17,234 nucleotides of DNA, from contig JBJXFC010000162.1 of NCBI GenBank assembly GCA_046153915.1, positions 1-17,234 of the forward strand. Direction: 5' to 3'. Within the stretch, counting starts at the first letter, position 1, and every line of letters starts with the position of its first letter. A program made the position numbers and the translations under genes. The DNA comes from JANNVZ01 sp046153915 (lineage in GTDB: Bacteria; Bacteroidota; Bacteroidia; Flavobacteriales_D; Sanyastnellaceae). Shown here piece after piece: positions 1 to 8,696 of this stretch. The notes below the pieces were generated by a model, which saw only the letters and a list, made by a program, of their open reading frames with translations, had not been told where the DNA came from and did not search any database.

Positions 1-587
1 TCAGTACTTTGTCCTGATAAATCGGTTGGATAAATTGGAAGACTGTCCCAGGTTTGGTTGCCAATTTGCAGCGAATTAGTGTCTTTGGGTTTGTGAATTT
101 TATTTTTAATTGCATCACGGGTTAAAATTAAGCCTGAAGTAGCTGTATGAAACATTAAGTTGAGTGTGTCGATCTTATTTAGAATGACTTTTAGATTTAT
201 ATTGTTATTATCGGTTAAAACAAAGGGAATTGTGTCGTGTACTTCTGGCTTTTGATTTGAATAGTTTTTCAAGGGAAGACATTCTAGTCTTGTATAACAA
301 GTGTCTTTATTGTTGAGTATTACAAGGAATTCAAAGTGTTCATTCGGGTGTAATTTTATTTTTACTGAATCTATATCAGTATAGAATTTCACCCATTTTG
401 GTTTTATGGATTTTGAAATAGTATGAATATCTGGTTTGGTTTCAGGGCTTAAATTCAAATTGTATTTTTGTTCTTCACCCTCTATTATGATTGCTTTTTT
501 TGAGTTTGCTTTTATGATAGGTAGTTGAGTTTGAGCATATGAACAAGAAAAAACGAATAGGAGAAAAAATGAAATTGAATTTTTCAT
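1..587 (-). CDS. Secreted retropepsin-like protein, N-terminal part (cut by window edge)
   Basis: The reading frame opens at ATG 587 and runs off the left edge after 195 residues without a stop, so the C-terminus is missing. Residues 1-19 look like a signal peptide (hydrophobic 7-14, then YAQ), so the product should be exported. Residues 118-160 resemble the first lobe of retropepsin-like aspartyl proteases of Bacteroidota: IPF..., a short beta hairpin, then LMFHTATSG at 144-152. In an active protease the core would read D-T/S-G; here His147 sits where the catalytic Asp is expected. I have a memory of related Bacteroidota proteins with the same FHTA core, so this may be a family trait rather than a defect; that is recall, not something I could check. 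The gene is visibly AT-richer than the rest of the window and ends the degraded 588-1066 region, which suggests separate acquisition. Function unknown; proteolytic activity should not be assumed. Confidence 0.7.
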   Translation of the reverse strand, partial: MKNSISFFLLFVFSCSYAQTQLPIIKANSKKAIIIEGEEQKYNLNLSPETKPDIHTISKSIKPKWVKFYTDIDSVKIKLHPNEHFEFLVILNNKDTCYTRLECLPLKNYSNQKPEVHDTIPFVLTDNNNINLKVILNKIDTLNLMFHTATSGLILTRDAIKNKIHKPKDTNSLQIGNQTWDSLPIYPTDLSGQST

Positions 588-773
588 ATTTATAATTGAT
601 TGGTCAGTACATTGATTTTCGGTTAGTGGTCTTGCAAAATAGCACACAACGTCAGACAGTGAAAAAAAATCCTCCTACACCCCTCAGTTGTTAAAATATA
701 CTGGAATAAAGGTAGGAAGTTTTGAATTGGTCCAAAGATGACAGAGGAAAATTTCACCATGCATTCTATTTAA

Positions 774-860
774 CCTGGGTACAGAAACAAATTGAAGTTA
801 GTTCGACTGGTGAGTTACCAGGATCGAAAGAATGGAAGACTCTGCTTATGCTGCTTTTAA
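774..860 (+). pseudogene. Possible IS4-type transposase fragment
   Basis: The plus frame from 774 to the stop at 858-860 reads PGYRNKLKLVRLVSYQDRKN followed by GRL and then unrelated residues. The LKLVRLVSYQD..NGRL stretch resembles the strand before the FLTNN motif in IS4-family (DDE_Tnp_1) transposases of Bacteroidota. The FLTNN motif itself, the catalytic residues and the C-terminal domain are absent, and a stop lies just upstream at 771. If correct, this is a short relic of a decayed insertion. The match is by memory over fewer than 25 residues, so chance similarity is quite possible. Confidence 0.25.
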
Positions 861-1014
861 TCTAAAACTGCACCACCCGGGTGAGGGTCCACAGCGGATG
901 GCCCTGGCATGCATTGCAGCAGGTAAATCGAAGTGTAATTCAATCGTCGATGCGGGCGCACCCCAGAATATACTTAACACTTTCCTTTAGTGAGTGCGCT
1001 TATTGACAGCCAAC

Positions 1015-1040
1015 AAAAAAGGCCCTCGCGGACCTCCTTT
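1015..1040 (-). terminator. Intrinsic terminator of the 1067-5245 gene
   Basis: Read on the minus strand, AAAGGAGGTCC pairs along 11 positions (with G-U pairs) with GGGCCTTTTTT around a GCGA tetraloop, so the 3' arm ends in a run of six U. It lies 27 bases downstream of the minus-strand stop at 1067-1069. On the plus strand there is no matching U tract, so it acts in one direction. Confidence 0.8.
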
Positions 1041-1066
1041 GTTACATTTCTATAGGTATGTTTTTC

Positions 1067-4000
1067 CTAAAAATTATCCAAATCGATTGGGCGCATTACG
1101 CCAAACCATTTCAGAATTTTTTCGCCTACTCCGGGAACTTTTACATGGATTATGTAGGTACCACTAGCCACCGGAATATTCTTGCTGTTCTTCAAATCCC
1201 AATCCAGTGAAGTAACGGGATCGCCTTTTTCGAACTGACGGACAAGTGTTCCACTCATGTCGTAAATGCTCACTGTGCATTGCTGCGGCAAATTGGTGAT
1301 CTTAATGCGGTTGTCGAGTTTGTTGGCCTCGTAAGACGAAAATGCATAATACGGATTGGGGACTACATTGATGACATCCAAAACCGACTCCAGTGTTGGA
1401 TGATCGCTGGTTATGGTCTGCAATCCTCGTGTAGTAAACGTGAACCGACTGTTCCACCAATTGCTCGCACCTGTGTAGTTTTCGGTATCGGAAGTACTGT
1501 CGTCGTACTTTACGTAAGGTTTGGCTACACGCATGCGAAGGCGAACATCGCAAGGTACCAAACCATCTTTCATGGATCGGAATTCAAAATTCGGATTGAG
1601 GATCGCACTGCCGACCCACGTGCAAGCCATAAAAATATCTTCCTGATCTCCGGTCGACAATTCACCATCGCTGTCGCGTTTCGAATACACAAATTGACCA
1701 TGATCGTAGGCGGGCATGTAATCTTCGTCATCGAGCTCTTTGCGCACATTCTTAAATACATAAATCCAATGTTGGCCACCGAACAAGTATTCGGTTCCCA
1801 AATCGTTGGCATACCGCGAGGTGGGATTCCAGATCATATCTCGCCCGTTTTCTCCCAACAACCACGAATCTTCGCCAAAAGCCATGTTCAGTCGTTCGCC
1901 TGTTGATACATCTATTGCATAACCAGGAAACCAACTCATGCCTTTTGGTTGAGAGCCATTGAGTGTGGCCTGTGCTTCATTGCATCCCGGGCTTCCACTT
2001 GCTACACCGCTCTTATCAATAGATGCATGATCACGCATTTGCATTTTCGCCACATTGCCTTCTGACAACGTGGTGAGATGTTGCATTTCAAATACAGGAA
2101 CGCGTGTCCATTTGGTGCTGTCGCTGGTCAATACTACATCCACATTGTTGAGTCCTTTGATATTGGAAACATACTTGTGTTGCAAGGGCGAAAGATCACG
2201 GTCGAGTGTAGAATTGGTAGGAGCGGTTGGGTTGAACCACTGGTTTTCATCTTCCAGAAAAACAGTTGATCCAACAAGGCAATAGGGTGACCACAATCCC
2301 TGAACTACGCCTTCATACGCTTCATTCTTGTCGGTGAAATAATTGGTATTCGCATCTGGATTTGAAGATCCATCGTCGTAGTCGTTGTAAACTGCTTCGG
2401 TTGGATTATCTGTTGGAGATACATATGTTCCGCCCGCACGAATCCAGTTGAATGGCGTGAATGAATCATCGTCTGGTATACCAAACAACCAGGGTATTTC
2501 AGGATTCTCGAACTGTACTTCTGAGTCGATAAAATCGGTGTAATGTTCTACATCTTTTTCGGTCAGTCCATATTGATTCCAGGTAACAGAAATTCCCCAA
2601 TGCAACATCAACTCTTCAAATTGGAGGTGTATGGAATGATGCGAATCGTATACTTCTCCCGTTGTTGTATTGGTGAGTTGCCAGAATGCGGTATCACTTG
2701 TGAGGCCTTCGTTCTGGGGCGCAAGGCGCAAATCAAAATCGCCTTCGGGTACACGCAGTGGATCGATGATTTGAACCTGCACAGGACTATTGCCAGATGT
2801 GTATTGAATTGAAGGGGCAATTCCATTCGCCAGAATTTCATTCTCTGTCTCTTGGTCCATAGCGATGATGTTCGTAGCATTTCCAGTGCCTTCAATTTGA
2901 AGCAACGGCAAATTATAACCGTATGTGGATTGTGCTATAGTGCCAAAGGCTTCCGGCGAAACCTTGTGTGGAATTCCACTCGCTATTTCGATAGCACCGC
3001 TGGCGGACTTGCGTGAGGCAAGGAAAGCTTCGTCCTGTCCTGTCCCCAGGCTGTAGCTATACGGTTCGTAATTGTTGTAACCATAAGCCAGCGCCATGAA
3101 GTAATAGGTTTTGTGATTTACAAGTCGTGCATTACCGGTAGCAAAGACATCTTCTGTTACACGAAAAGAATGACGAATGCCGTCATCGGCCCCTTGTACT
3201 TTTAGGCGTGCTACAACCTGATTGGTAACAGGATCTTTTTCGTAATTGATGATATTGCTCACTCCGTCTTTTACGTCACATTGTGCGATAAGTCTTGCCT
3301 TATCTACATCTTCCAATTCGCTGCTGCTCACATCAGCATTGGCGAGCTGATAGACAAGGTATCCCTGAAAATAGTAACTGCGTTGTTCAGGTGTTAGAAT
3401 TTCACCATTGCTATCGAATTCGGGAATTGTTGGATCTTCTTTTCGAAAGGCCTCGTTTGCATTGGAACTAAGTGAACCATCATTTGTCAGGAATAAAATC
3501 AATTCGTTTTCCAATTCCTGCACTACAACTTTGGGTGCATCCGGGCCCGAAATCAATTCAAAACAATTGTCGAATAGTGCTTGTGCTTTATCGTCAGCCT
3601 GGCGCACAAGTTCTACTGAGGCAAATGGATCACCGCTAGTTGCGCGCGCAAATACCACTCCCACCGTGATGTTGTTGTAATCGCCAGGAGCAAGTGTGAA
3701 GGGTCCGGCACTTTGCATAAATCTTCTGTCGCTTGGCGGATTGTCACTGCTTACTTCTGTCCAGGGATCAACTGCTGCACCAAGTGTACCGAAATTGTAA
3801 GGATCGGTATCTCCGGGAAACATAAAATCTGCGGGTGTATTCAGATCAGCCCCGCTGCTGGATGACAAAGCGTTTCCACCATAGCCCATGCGCTGTCCGT
3901 TCTTCCAATAACCTCGCAGATAGTTGTAATAATGTACCGCGAGATCCGGCGCACCGTTGTTGCCAGACCCTGAAATGTGATAGAGAAACTTGCGCATTCC

Positions 4001-5245
4001 AAATCGCTCGTTGTCTGCAATTCCGTCGCCATAACCAATGCCTATTCCTTTGTATGGTATGCCGTCTTCTTCCAGGGCAAGATTTATGTCTGTGGTCAGA
4101 GGATTGTCTTTGTCGTCCGCATCCTGATAGGGTCCTTCAAAAAAATCGACACCTACAGCAGGTGGATTGTCTCCATATCCAAATGAAAGTGATGAAGGAG
4201 CATCGTTCGCATATCCATTGTATCCATAACCAAGTCCGCGTTGTACATCACAGCCAACATAATCGTCTACGTGACCGCCGATATCACAATCGATCCACGT
4301 GCCGAAGTAGGTATTGGTAAGGGTTTGTGTACCCTGATTGATCAACACATAATTGTAAAATGTCATGTTATTGATCTCATCGTTTGTGCTGAAAGCAAAT
4401 GCCTGAGCTCGTATTTCCATACCAATAGGTTGGCCAAGTGATTCGGAATGGATATTGCCCTTGTCGTTGAAAATCCAATAGTAGTTTTGATCTCCAAACA
4501 ACGGCACTACGTCTTCGCGTCTTCTCTCGGAGCAAACAATTTCCTGAGTGAAGTCAAACCAGGGATAATCCCCGGCTTGTGGATCATATGTTCCATTGTC
4601 ATCGAAGTCGTAAAATGGTGCGAGGTAAAAATCTTGTCCGAATGCCGTATTGCCATGTGCGGGATAATCCAAAAAATAGGAGGGGATGGAATATCCATCT
4701 GGAAACGATTCTTCCATATCACAATTGGGATTATCTGAACATTCAAAATACTGGCGATGGCGCTGGGCATCTGTGCGGTATGAAACCACAAAGTCGTCCC
4801 AGTCTTCGCAAGTGACCTCGGATATTTCTGCGGAGCCATCGTTGCTCAATGGACCAGCCCAATAGTCATTGCCTTCGTACCTGTATTGGATAGCTGCAAG
4901 TTTCAGTTGCTGATCAGGCGATAGGCCGCCCATCCATAGTGATCCCGCAAAAAGAACCGACACATTGCCCCCTTTTGGAGCATAATAATGTGAACGTCCT
5001 GTGGCGCGGTCTTGCCACATGCTGCCTCCGGTTTCGATCAATGCTTCGATATTATTCCATTCCAGATCGCGGATAGCTGTGGCCGGAGCACAGGCGGCTG
5101 CACGAGTGCCATCATCGATCGGCATCTGGCCAGTGCGTGGCAATACTTTGCCCGATTCTACCAGGGGATCAATGTCTTGTGCTGCCAGCGGTTGGCAATG
5201 AATAAAGGTGAGTGCGGCAACCAGAAGTAAAGGTGCAAGGCGCAT
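1067..5245 (-). CDS. Very large secreted protein with T9SS C-terminal sorting domain
   Basis: A 1392-residue protein of unknown function, expected to cross the outer membrane through the type IX system and stay at the cell surface or be released. I chose ATG 5245 because it begins a clean signal peptide (MRLAPLLLVAAL..., cleavage near LAAQ at 20-23); the frame stays open to 5467, but that extension runs through a repeat and has no signal character. The mature part is rich in Tyr, Gly, Asp and Asn. Residues 213-227 contain a D-x-D-D-N-G...D...GDYP loop that resembles a calcium-binding turn. Residues about 1292-1392 are a beta-rich sorting domain: VVPNPY, then an IYDMSGTLVR strand, a W-DLKN turn, and ASGTYIIHV, ending in KWFGVMRP. 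I recall similar endings in large Bacteroidota proteins, but no experimental role. It reads in the same direction as the helicase gene but 265 bases away, so probably has its own promoter. A good terminator follows it. Confidence 0.85.
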   Translation of the reverse strand: MRLAPLLLVAALTFIHCQPLAAQDIDPLVESGKVLPRTGQMPIDDGTRAAACAPATAIRDLEWNNIEALIETGGSMWQDRATGRSHYYAPKGGNVSVLFAGSLWMGGLSPDQQLKLAAIQYRYEGNDYWAGPLSNDGSAEISEVTCEDWDDFVVSYRTDAQRHRQYFECSDNPNCDMEESFPDGYSIPSYFLDYPAHGNTAFGQDFYLAPFYDFDDNGTYDPQAGDYPWFDFTQEIVCSERRREDVVPLFGDQNYYWIFNDKGNIHSESLGQPIGMEIRAQAFAFSTNDEINNMTFYNYVLINQGTQTLTNTYFGTWIDCDIGGHVDDYVGCDVQRGLGYGYNGYANDAPSSLSFGYGDNPPAVGVDFFEGPYQDADDKDNPLTTDINLALEEDGIPYKGIGIGYGDGIADNERFGMRKFLYHISGSGNNGAPDLAVHYYNYLRGYWKNGQRMGYGGNALSSSSGADLNTPADFMFPGDTDPYNFGTLGAAVDPWTEVSSDNPPSDRRFMQSAGPFTLAPGDYNNITVGVVFARATSGDPFASVELVRQADDKAQALFDNCFELISGPDAPKVVVQELENELILFLTNDGSLSSNANEAFRKEDPTIPEFDSNGEILTPEQRSYYFQGYLVYQLANADVSSSELEDVDKARLIAQCDVKDGVSNIINYEKDPVTNQVVARLKVQGADDGIRHSFRVTEDVFATGNARLVNHKTYYFMALAYGYNNYEPYSYSLGTGQDEAFLASRKSASGAIEIASGIPHKVSPEAFGTIAQSTYGYNLPLLQIEGTGNATNIIAMDQETENEILANGIAPSIQYTSGNSPVQVQIIDPLRVPEGDFDLRLAPQNEGLTSDTAFWQLTNTTTGEVYDSHHSIHLQFEELMLHWGISVTWNQYGLTEKDVEHYTDFIDSEVQFENPEIPWLFGIPDDDSFTPFNWIRAGGTYVSPTDNPTEAVYNDYDDGSSNPDANTNYFTDKNEAYEGVVQGLWSPYCLVGSTVFLEDENQWFNPTAPTNSTLDRDLSPLQHKYVSNIKGLNNVDVVLTSDSTKWTRVPVFEMQHLTTLSEGNVAKMQMRDHASIDKSGVASGSPGCNEAQATLNGSQPKGMSWFPGYAIDVSTGERLNMAFGEDSWLLGENGRDMIWNPTSRYANDLGTEYLFGGQHWIYVFKNVRKELDDEDYMPAYDHGQFVYSKRDSDGELSTGDQEDIFMACTWVGSAILNPNFEFRSMKDGLVPCDVRLRMRVAKPYVKYDDSTSDTENYTGASNWWNSRFTFTTRGLQTITSDHPTLESVLDVINVVPNPYYAFSSYEANKLDNRIKITNLPQQCTVSIYDMSGTLVRQFEKGDPVTSLDWDLKNSKNIPVASGTYIIHVKVPGVGEKILKWFGVMRPIDLDNF

Positions 5246-5370
5246 ATAAACAGGGTTTAAGGTTGAGTGCGAATGTAAACCAGATAAGTGAATGCCAGCT
5301 ACCGTTCGACAAGCATTCTGGAGAATAATATCATTTCCAAGGTTGGTGCTGGATAGGCGATCGTTTTTTT

Positions 5371-5417
5371 GTAACCGCAGAGCACGCGGAGGAAATGCGC
5401 GCAGAGGTCGCAGAGAG
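5371..5417. repeat. CGCAGAG-type dispersed repeat
   Basis: The segment carries GCAGAG three times (ACCGCAGAGC, GCGCAGAGG, CGCAGAGAG) in 47 bases, separated by GC-rich filler. This composition is like the CCGCAGAG..CGCAGAGA repeats scattered through intergenic DNA of many bacteria, including Bacteroidota; that comparison is from memory. It sits in the 265-base gap between the helicase and the large secreted protein, within the upstream frame extension rejected for the latter. The rest of this gap (5246-5370 and 5418-5510) shows no gene. Confidence 0.55.
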
Positions 5418-5454
5418 TTGTGTGATGTTGGCTGCGGATTTTGAGAGCGCAAAG

Positions 5455-5469
5455 AATTGCTTCGCAATT
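5455..5469. repeat. Small perfect hairpin AATTGC-TTC-GCAATT
   Basis: A 6-bp perfect inverted repeat with a 3-base loop, 41 bases past the stop of the helicase gene on the minus strand. On that strand the 3' arm is followed only by CTTT, so it is a poor intrinsic terminator. It may instead be part of the adjacent dispersed repeat. Confidence 0.4.
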
Positions 5470-5510
5470 AGGCAGCTGGGAGGCGAAAAGTCGTTTGCAT
5501 CGATTTGAGT

Positions 5511-8500
5511 CTATCCATTCAACGGTACAATCTGAACATCCTGCTGCACGTAGACTAAAAATGAACGAACTTCTTTACTGTAAATTTCCTTAAGGAGTAA
5601 GGCATATTCTTCCAATTGTTTTTTGTGTTCCTCACGCATCACTCCGGTTTTGTAATCGATGAGGTCGATGAAAACATCTCGCACAACAACCCGGTCTGGC
5701 CTGAACAATCGGCCATCATTTGAAAGAATTTCACGTTCGCAAAAGAGGGTGTGGCCCTTTTCAAACCAACCGAAATCTTTGGACTTATCTAGCACTGCAA
5801 GAGCGTCATGCAACAATCGTTTACGCAACGATAATTCGTTTGTTTTAGCGATAATCAGGTGATCAAGTTGATCAGACGTTATTTCAGAATTGGCAATCGA
5901 TGCCAGAATCTCATGCAACATCCTTCCATATGATTCGGGTTGATCGTCTTCCTCTTCGAAGATTGCACTTCTGAAAGCCGGCGTGGTATTCTGCTTGTAA
6001 CTATGCGAAATCGGCGTGGTTTTTTCTACTGCGGAATGGGTGATGGAAGATGGCAATTTTCCAATAGCCCATTGTTGTTCATCCGTTTTGTAAGCATCAA
6101 ATCCAGCTATCAGCGCCTGCGAAAACAACTTTGTAAATTCCGTTGAACTTCTACCTTCTTCTGCAATCACAAAAAGACAATCTTCTGCGCGCGTTGTTGC
6201 TACATAACACAGGTTGAGATCATCGAGTATTTGTTTGTTTTTCTCCATGGCCAATTCCGGAATGGCATCTGAAAATTTGGCGTTCGGTCTTACCAACGCA
6301 GCCGGCAAACCATATTCTTCCGAATCGAGGTCTATCCATAGATCATTCGACTGTGTTCCGGATGCAAACCGGGGATAGATCACTACCGGAAATTGCAATC
6401 CCTTGCTTTTATGGATGGTCATAATGCGAATGGATTGCGGATCTGGCGAGGTGCTGATGTATTGGCGATGTTGATTTTTATTCCACCAGTCGATCCACTG
6501 CATCAGCGAATTGTTTCCAGTTGCATTGCGCTTGCGAATGAGTTCAAGATAAAACTCTACAAACTCATCTGTTTCAAACCGAAAATAGGCAAGTAATGAA
6601 GTGGCGATTGAGAGCGGGTCTCCAATTCCAGGTGGATCGAAAATACTGTCAAAGTGTTTGGCAAGCCAGTTTTCAAAATCGATGTGTAGCAATTTGTTTT
6701 CATGCTTTACCTGTTTTGTCAGGAATTCTGAGAAGTCAAGATGCGCATGCACAATACTGAGACCGCGAACGGTTTGTATGATGGCGAAATGATTCTTTTT
6801 GTCGAGTAGATAACCGAAATAACCCGTGAGCGCCTGAACAATGGGTGAGTTCTGTATGAGCATACTTTCCAGAGTCGCTACCTGATAACCATGTTCAGTG
6901 AGCAATTGTGCAATGAGGCCTCCTTCCTTGCGGCCTTTGCGGGTAAGGACGGCAATATCTCCAGGGCGATATCCCGCATCCAAAGACTTTTTAATACTAC
7001 CTAAAATTGCAGAAGAAGTTTGTTCCCACCTTTCCGATTTATCAGGACTTGAAGTCTTAATTACTTCGACCAATCCGTCTAATTCACGAATCGTTTGTTG
7101 CGCATGTTCTGAATATATTTTTTCTGAAAAAGGAAACAATGCACTGATCTGTTTGTAGAGTTCGTTGTTAAATGCAATAATCGATTTTCCACTGCGGTAG
7201 TTAAATAGAAGATTCTCTGCCAAAAATTGTAGCCTGAAGGCTTCTCCTGCAAATCGATGAACTCCGGTAATTTCGATTTCAGGCAGGTTCACGAATTGTT
7301 CTGCTTTTCCGCCACGCCAACGATAGATACTTTGTTTGGCGTCGCCCACCAACAGATTGAGATTGTTTTCTCCGAGTGCGTTTACGATGAGCGGAACCAT
7401 ATTGGACCACTGCTTGGCAGAAGTATCCTGAAATTCGTCTATCAGAATATGACGATAGCGATGTCCGATGCGCTCATAGATAAACGGAGCATCATTTTCC
7501 TGCACAATTTTTCCAATGAGTTCATGAAAATCTTTGATGAGCAGAATATTTTCTTCCTGCTTGTAACGTTCACTTAGGTTGTTCAACTCATGCAACAATC
7601 CTATGCTGTTTATTTTGGCAAGAATGGCATTGCGCAAATGAAATTCTATCAGCAATTTGTCTTCAACAAGATCGATGATTTGTTTGCAGTAACCCGTTAG
7701 TTCATTTTCAAGTGATGAAATGGCATCCGATTTATCGGCCGGCAATCCCTTTTTTTGCCAGTTGCCAGTATTTACTGTTTTATAAAACGTATCACTGGGC
7801 TTGTCAATTTCGCCTTTTTGCAGTTTGTATAAAAAGCTGATATTGCCTCGTCCGCCATTGGCAAAATCACCAGCGGCGAGACCTCGCTTTTCGAAAAGTT
7901 CGATGGATAAATTCGCCAGTTCAGCAAGTCTGTTCTTGTAAACAGATTGTTTGGCCTGTAAATTTTTTCGCACCAATGTAAAATCAGCCAAATGGAAGTC
8001 TTGCAGTTTTTCAAGCGCATGTGTTGCATCTTCCTTTAAAAGTTGGGCTGAGATTTCAAGAATGGCGTCGCGCGGATTCCAGGATTTTTCTTCTGCCAAT
8101 TGATCAAAGGTAAATTGCCTGAAATAGGCCGTTAATGCTTCATCCTCACCAATAAGATTCAGGCAGGCGTCTGTGATAGCTTCTTTGAATTCATCTGCAT
8201 CCAGTTGCACATTGAAGTCGTGCGCAATATGCAAATCGCGGCTGAATGAACGCACGAGGCGATGCGTAAAGCTGTCAATGGTCGAAACGCTGAGAAGCCC
8301 ATAGTGATGCAACATGTGGCGATATGTTCCGGCCGCTCTTCGGCCCAATTCTGCCCGGTCAATTTGTAGTTTGGTAGAAAGGGATTGACCCAGAATTTCG
8401 GCATCGGGATGGAATTCGCTGATTTTTCTCAGTAGTTTGAGAACGCGTTCCTTCATTTCTGCCGCCGCTGCATTGGTAAATGTAATGGCCAGAATGTGCC

Positions 8501-8615
8501 GATAGTAGTCTGCACGGGCGTTTCCGAGCGCCATAGTGATGTATTCGCTCACCAGCGCATATGTCTTGCCGCTGCCGGCACTCGCCCTTAATACCTTAAA
8601 ATGGCCTTCACTCAT
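5511..8615 (-). CDS. AddA/RecB-like UvrD helicase-nuclease
   Basis: A 1034-residue superfamily 1A helicase fused to a PD-(D/E)XK nuclease, the architecture of the large subunit of AddAB/RecBCD-type recombinational repair enzymes in the cytoplasm. Motifs in order: Walker A ASAGSGKT (11-18), Ia ITFTNAAAAEMKERV (44-58), motif II LIDEFQDTSAKQW (391-403), motif III LLVGDAKQSIYRWRGG (421-436), motif IV FNYRSGKS (471-478), motif V IRIMTIHKSKGLQFP (729-743), motif VI NLCYVATTRAE (801-811). The nuclease follows with His901 (GRMLHEIL), Asp974 (RPDRVVV) and DYK at 987-989. All catalytic residues look intact. I chose ATG 8615, because it begins 10 residues before Walker A and leaves the divergent promoter of the next gene free; the open frame to 8810 would overlap that gene. 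An AddB-like partner, often nearby in this phylum, is not in the window. Confidence 0.93.
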   Translation of the reverse strand: MSEGHFKVLRASAGSGKTYALVSEYITMALGNARADYYRHILAITFTNAAAAEMKERVLKLLRKISEFHPDAEILGQSLSTKLQIDRAELGRRAAGTYRHMLHHYGLLSVSTIDSFTHRLVRSFSRDLHIAHDFNVQLDADEFKEAITDACLNLIGEDEALTAYFRQFTFDQLAEEKSWNPRDAILEISAQLLKEDATHALEKLQDFHLADFTLVRKNLQAKQSVYKNRLAELANLSIELFEKRGLAAGDFANGGRGNISFLYKLQKGEIDKPSDTFYKTVNTGNWQKKGLPADKSDAISSLENELTGYCKQIIDLVEDKLLIEFHLRNAILAKINSIGLLHELNNLSERYKQEENILLIKDFHELIGKIVQENDAPFIYERIGHRYRHILIDEFQDTSAKQWSNMVPLIVNALGENNLNLLVGDAKQSIYRWRGGKAEQFVNLPEIEITGVHRFAGEAFRLQFLAENLLFNYRSGKSIIAFNNELYKQISALFPFSEKIYSEHAQQTIRELDGLVEVIKTSSPDKSERWEQTSSAILGSIKKSLDAGYRPGDIAVLTRKGRKEGGLIAQLLTEHGYQVATLESMLIQNSPIVQALTGYFGYLLDKKNHFAIIQTVRGLSIVHAHLDFSEFLTKQVKHENKLLHIDFENWLAKHFDSIFDPPGIGDPLSIATSLLAYFRFETDEFVEFYLELIRKRNATGNNSLMQWIDWWNKNQHRQYISTSPDPQSIRIMTIHKSKGLQFPVVIYPRFASGTQSNDLWIDLDSEEYGLPAALVRPNAKFSDAIPELAMEKNKQILDDLNLCYVATTRAEDCLFVIAEEGRSSTEFTKLFSQALIAGFDAYKTDEQQWAIGKLPSSITHSAVEKTTPISHSYKQNTTPAFRSAIFEEEDDQPESYGRMLHEILASIANSEITSDQLDHLIIAKTNELSLRKRLLHDALAVLDKSKDFGWFEKGHTLFCEREILSNDGRLFRPDRVVVRDVFIDLIDYKTGVMREEHKKQLEEYALLLKEIYSKEVRSFLVYVQQDVQIVPLNG

Positions 8616-8646
8616 AGGTTTGGAAAGCAACAAAGAAAGGATTTGA

Positions 8647-8678
8647 TTGGGGAAAATGGGGATTAGATTGTAAATTTG
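8647..8678 (+). promoter_or_regulatory. Bacteroidota-type promoter of the MbnP operon
   Basis: TTG at 8647-8649 and TAAATTTG at 8671-8678 are separated by 21 bases, which fits the Bacteroidota consensus (TTG at -33, TAnnTTTG at -7). The -7 box ends 18 bases before the ATG at 8697, giving a short AT-rich leader. It lies in the 81-base gap between divergent genes. I see no comparably good promoter for the helicase on the other strand. Confidence 0.65.
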
Positions 8679-8696
8679 TTGCAAATACTTTAAAGC

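Larger units (their letters stand above)
588..1066. other. Intergenic, degraded DNA
   Basis: About 480 bases between two minus-strand genes with no convincing intact gene. The left part (588-720) is AT-rich and holds the leader of the truncated secreted-protein gene. The middle (about 774-860) has a possible transposase remnant. The right part (about 860-960) is markedly more GC-rich. The end carries a clear terminator (1015-1040). An ATG-initiated frame of 52 codons (832-990, plus) exists but has no recognisable similarity, signal or ribosome binding site. Confidence 0.6.

Noticed and set aside
832..990. A 52-codon plus-strand frame starting with ATG in GC-rich DNA
   Set aside because: No similarity I recognise, no ribosome binding site or promoter, and it lies in a degraded region.
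1280..1906. A 208-codon plus-strand frame inside the large secreted-protein gene
   Set aside because: It is a complement of a strongly supported coding region, with no domain, signal peptide or start context of its own.
3835..4320. A 161-codon plus-strand frame, rich in His, Cys and Arg
   Set aside because: Its odd composition is what the opposite strand of a Tyr/Gly/Asp-rich gene produces; no independent support.
5260..5275. TACATTCG on the minus strand as promoter of the large secreted protein
   Set aside because: One base off the -7 consensus and no TTG at a suitable distance.
5246..5467. N-terminal extension of the large secreted protein up to 5467
   Set aside because: It crosses a dispersed repeat and would bury the signal peptide that begins at 5245.
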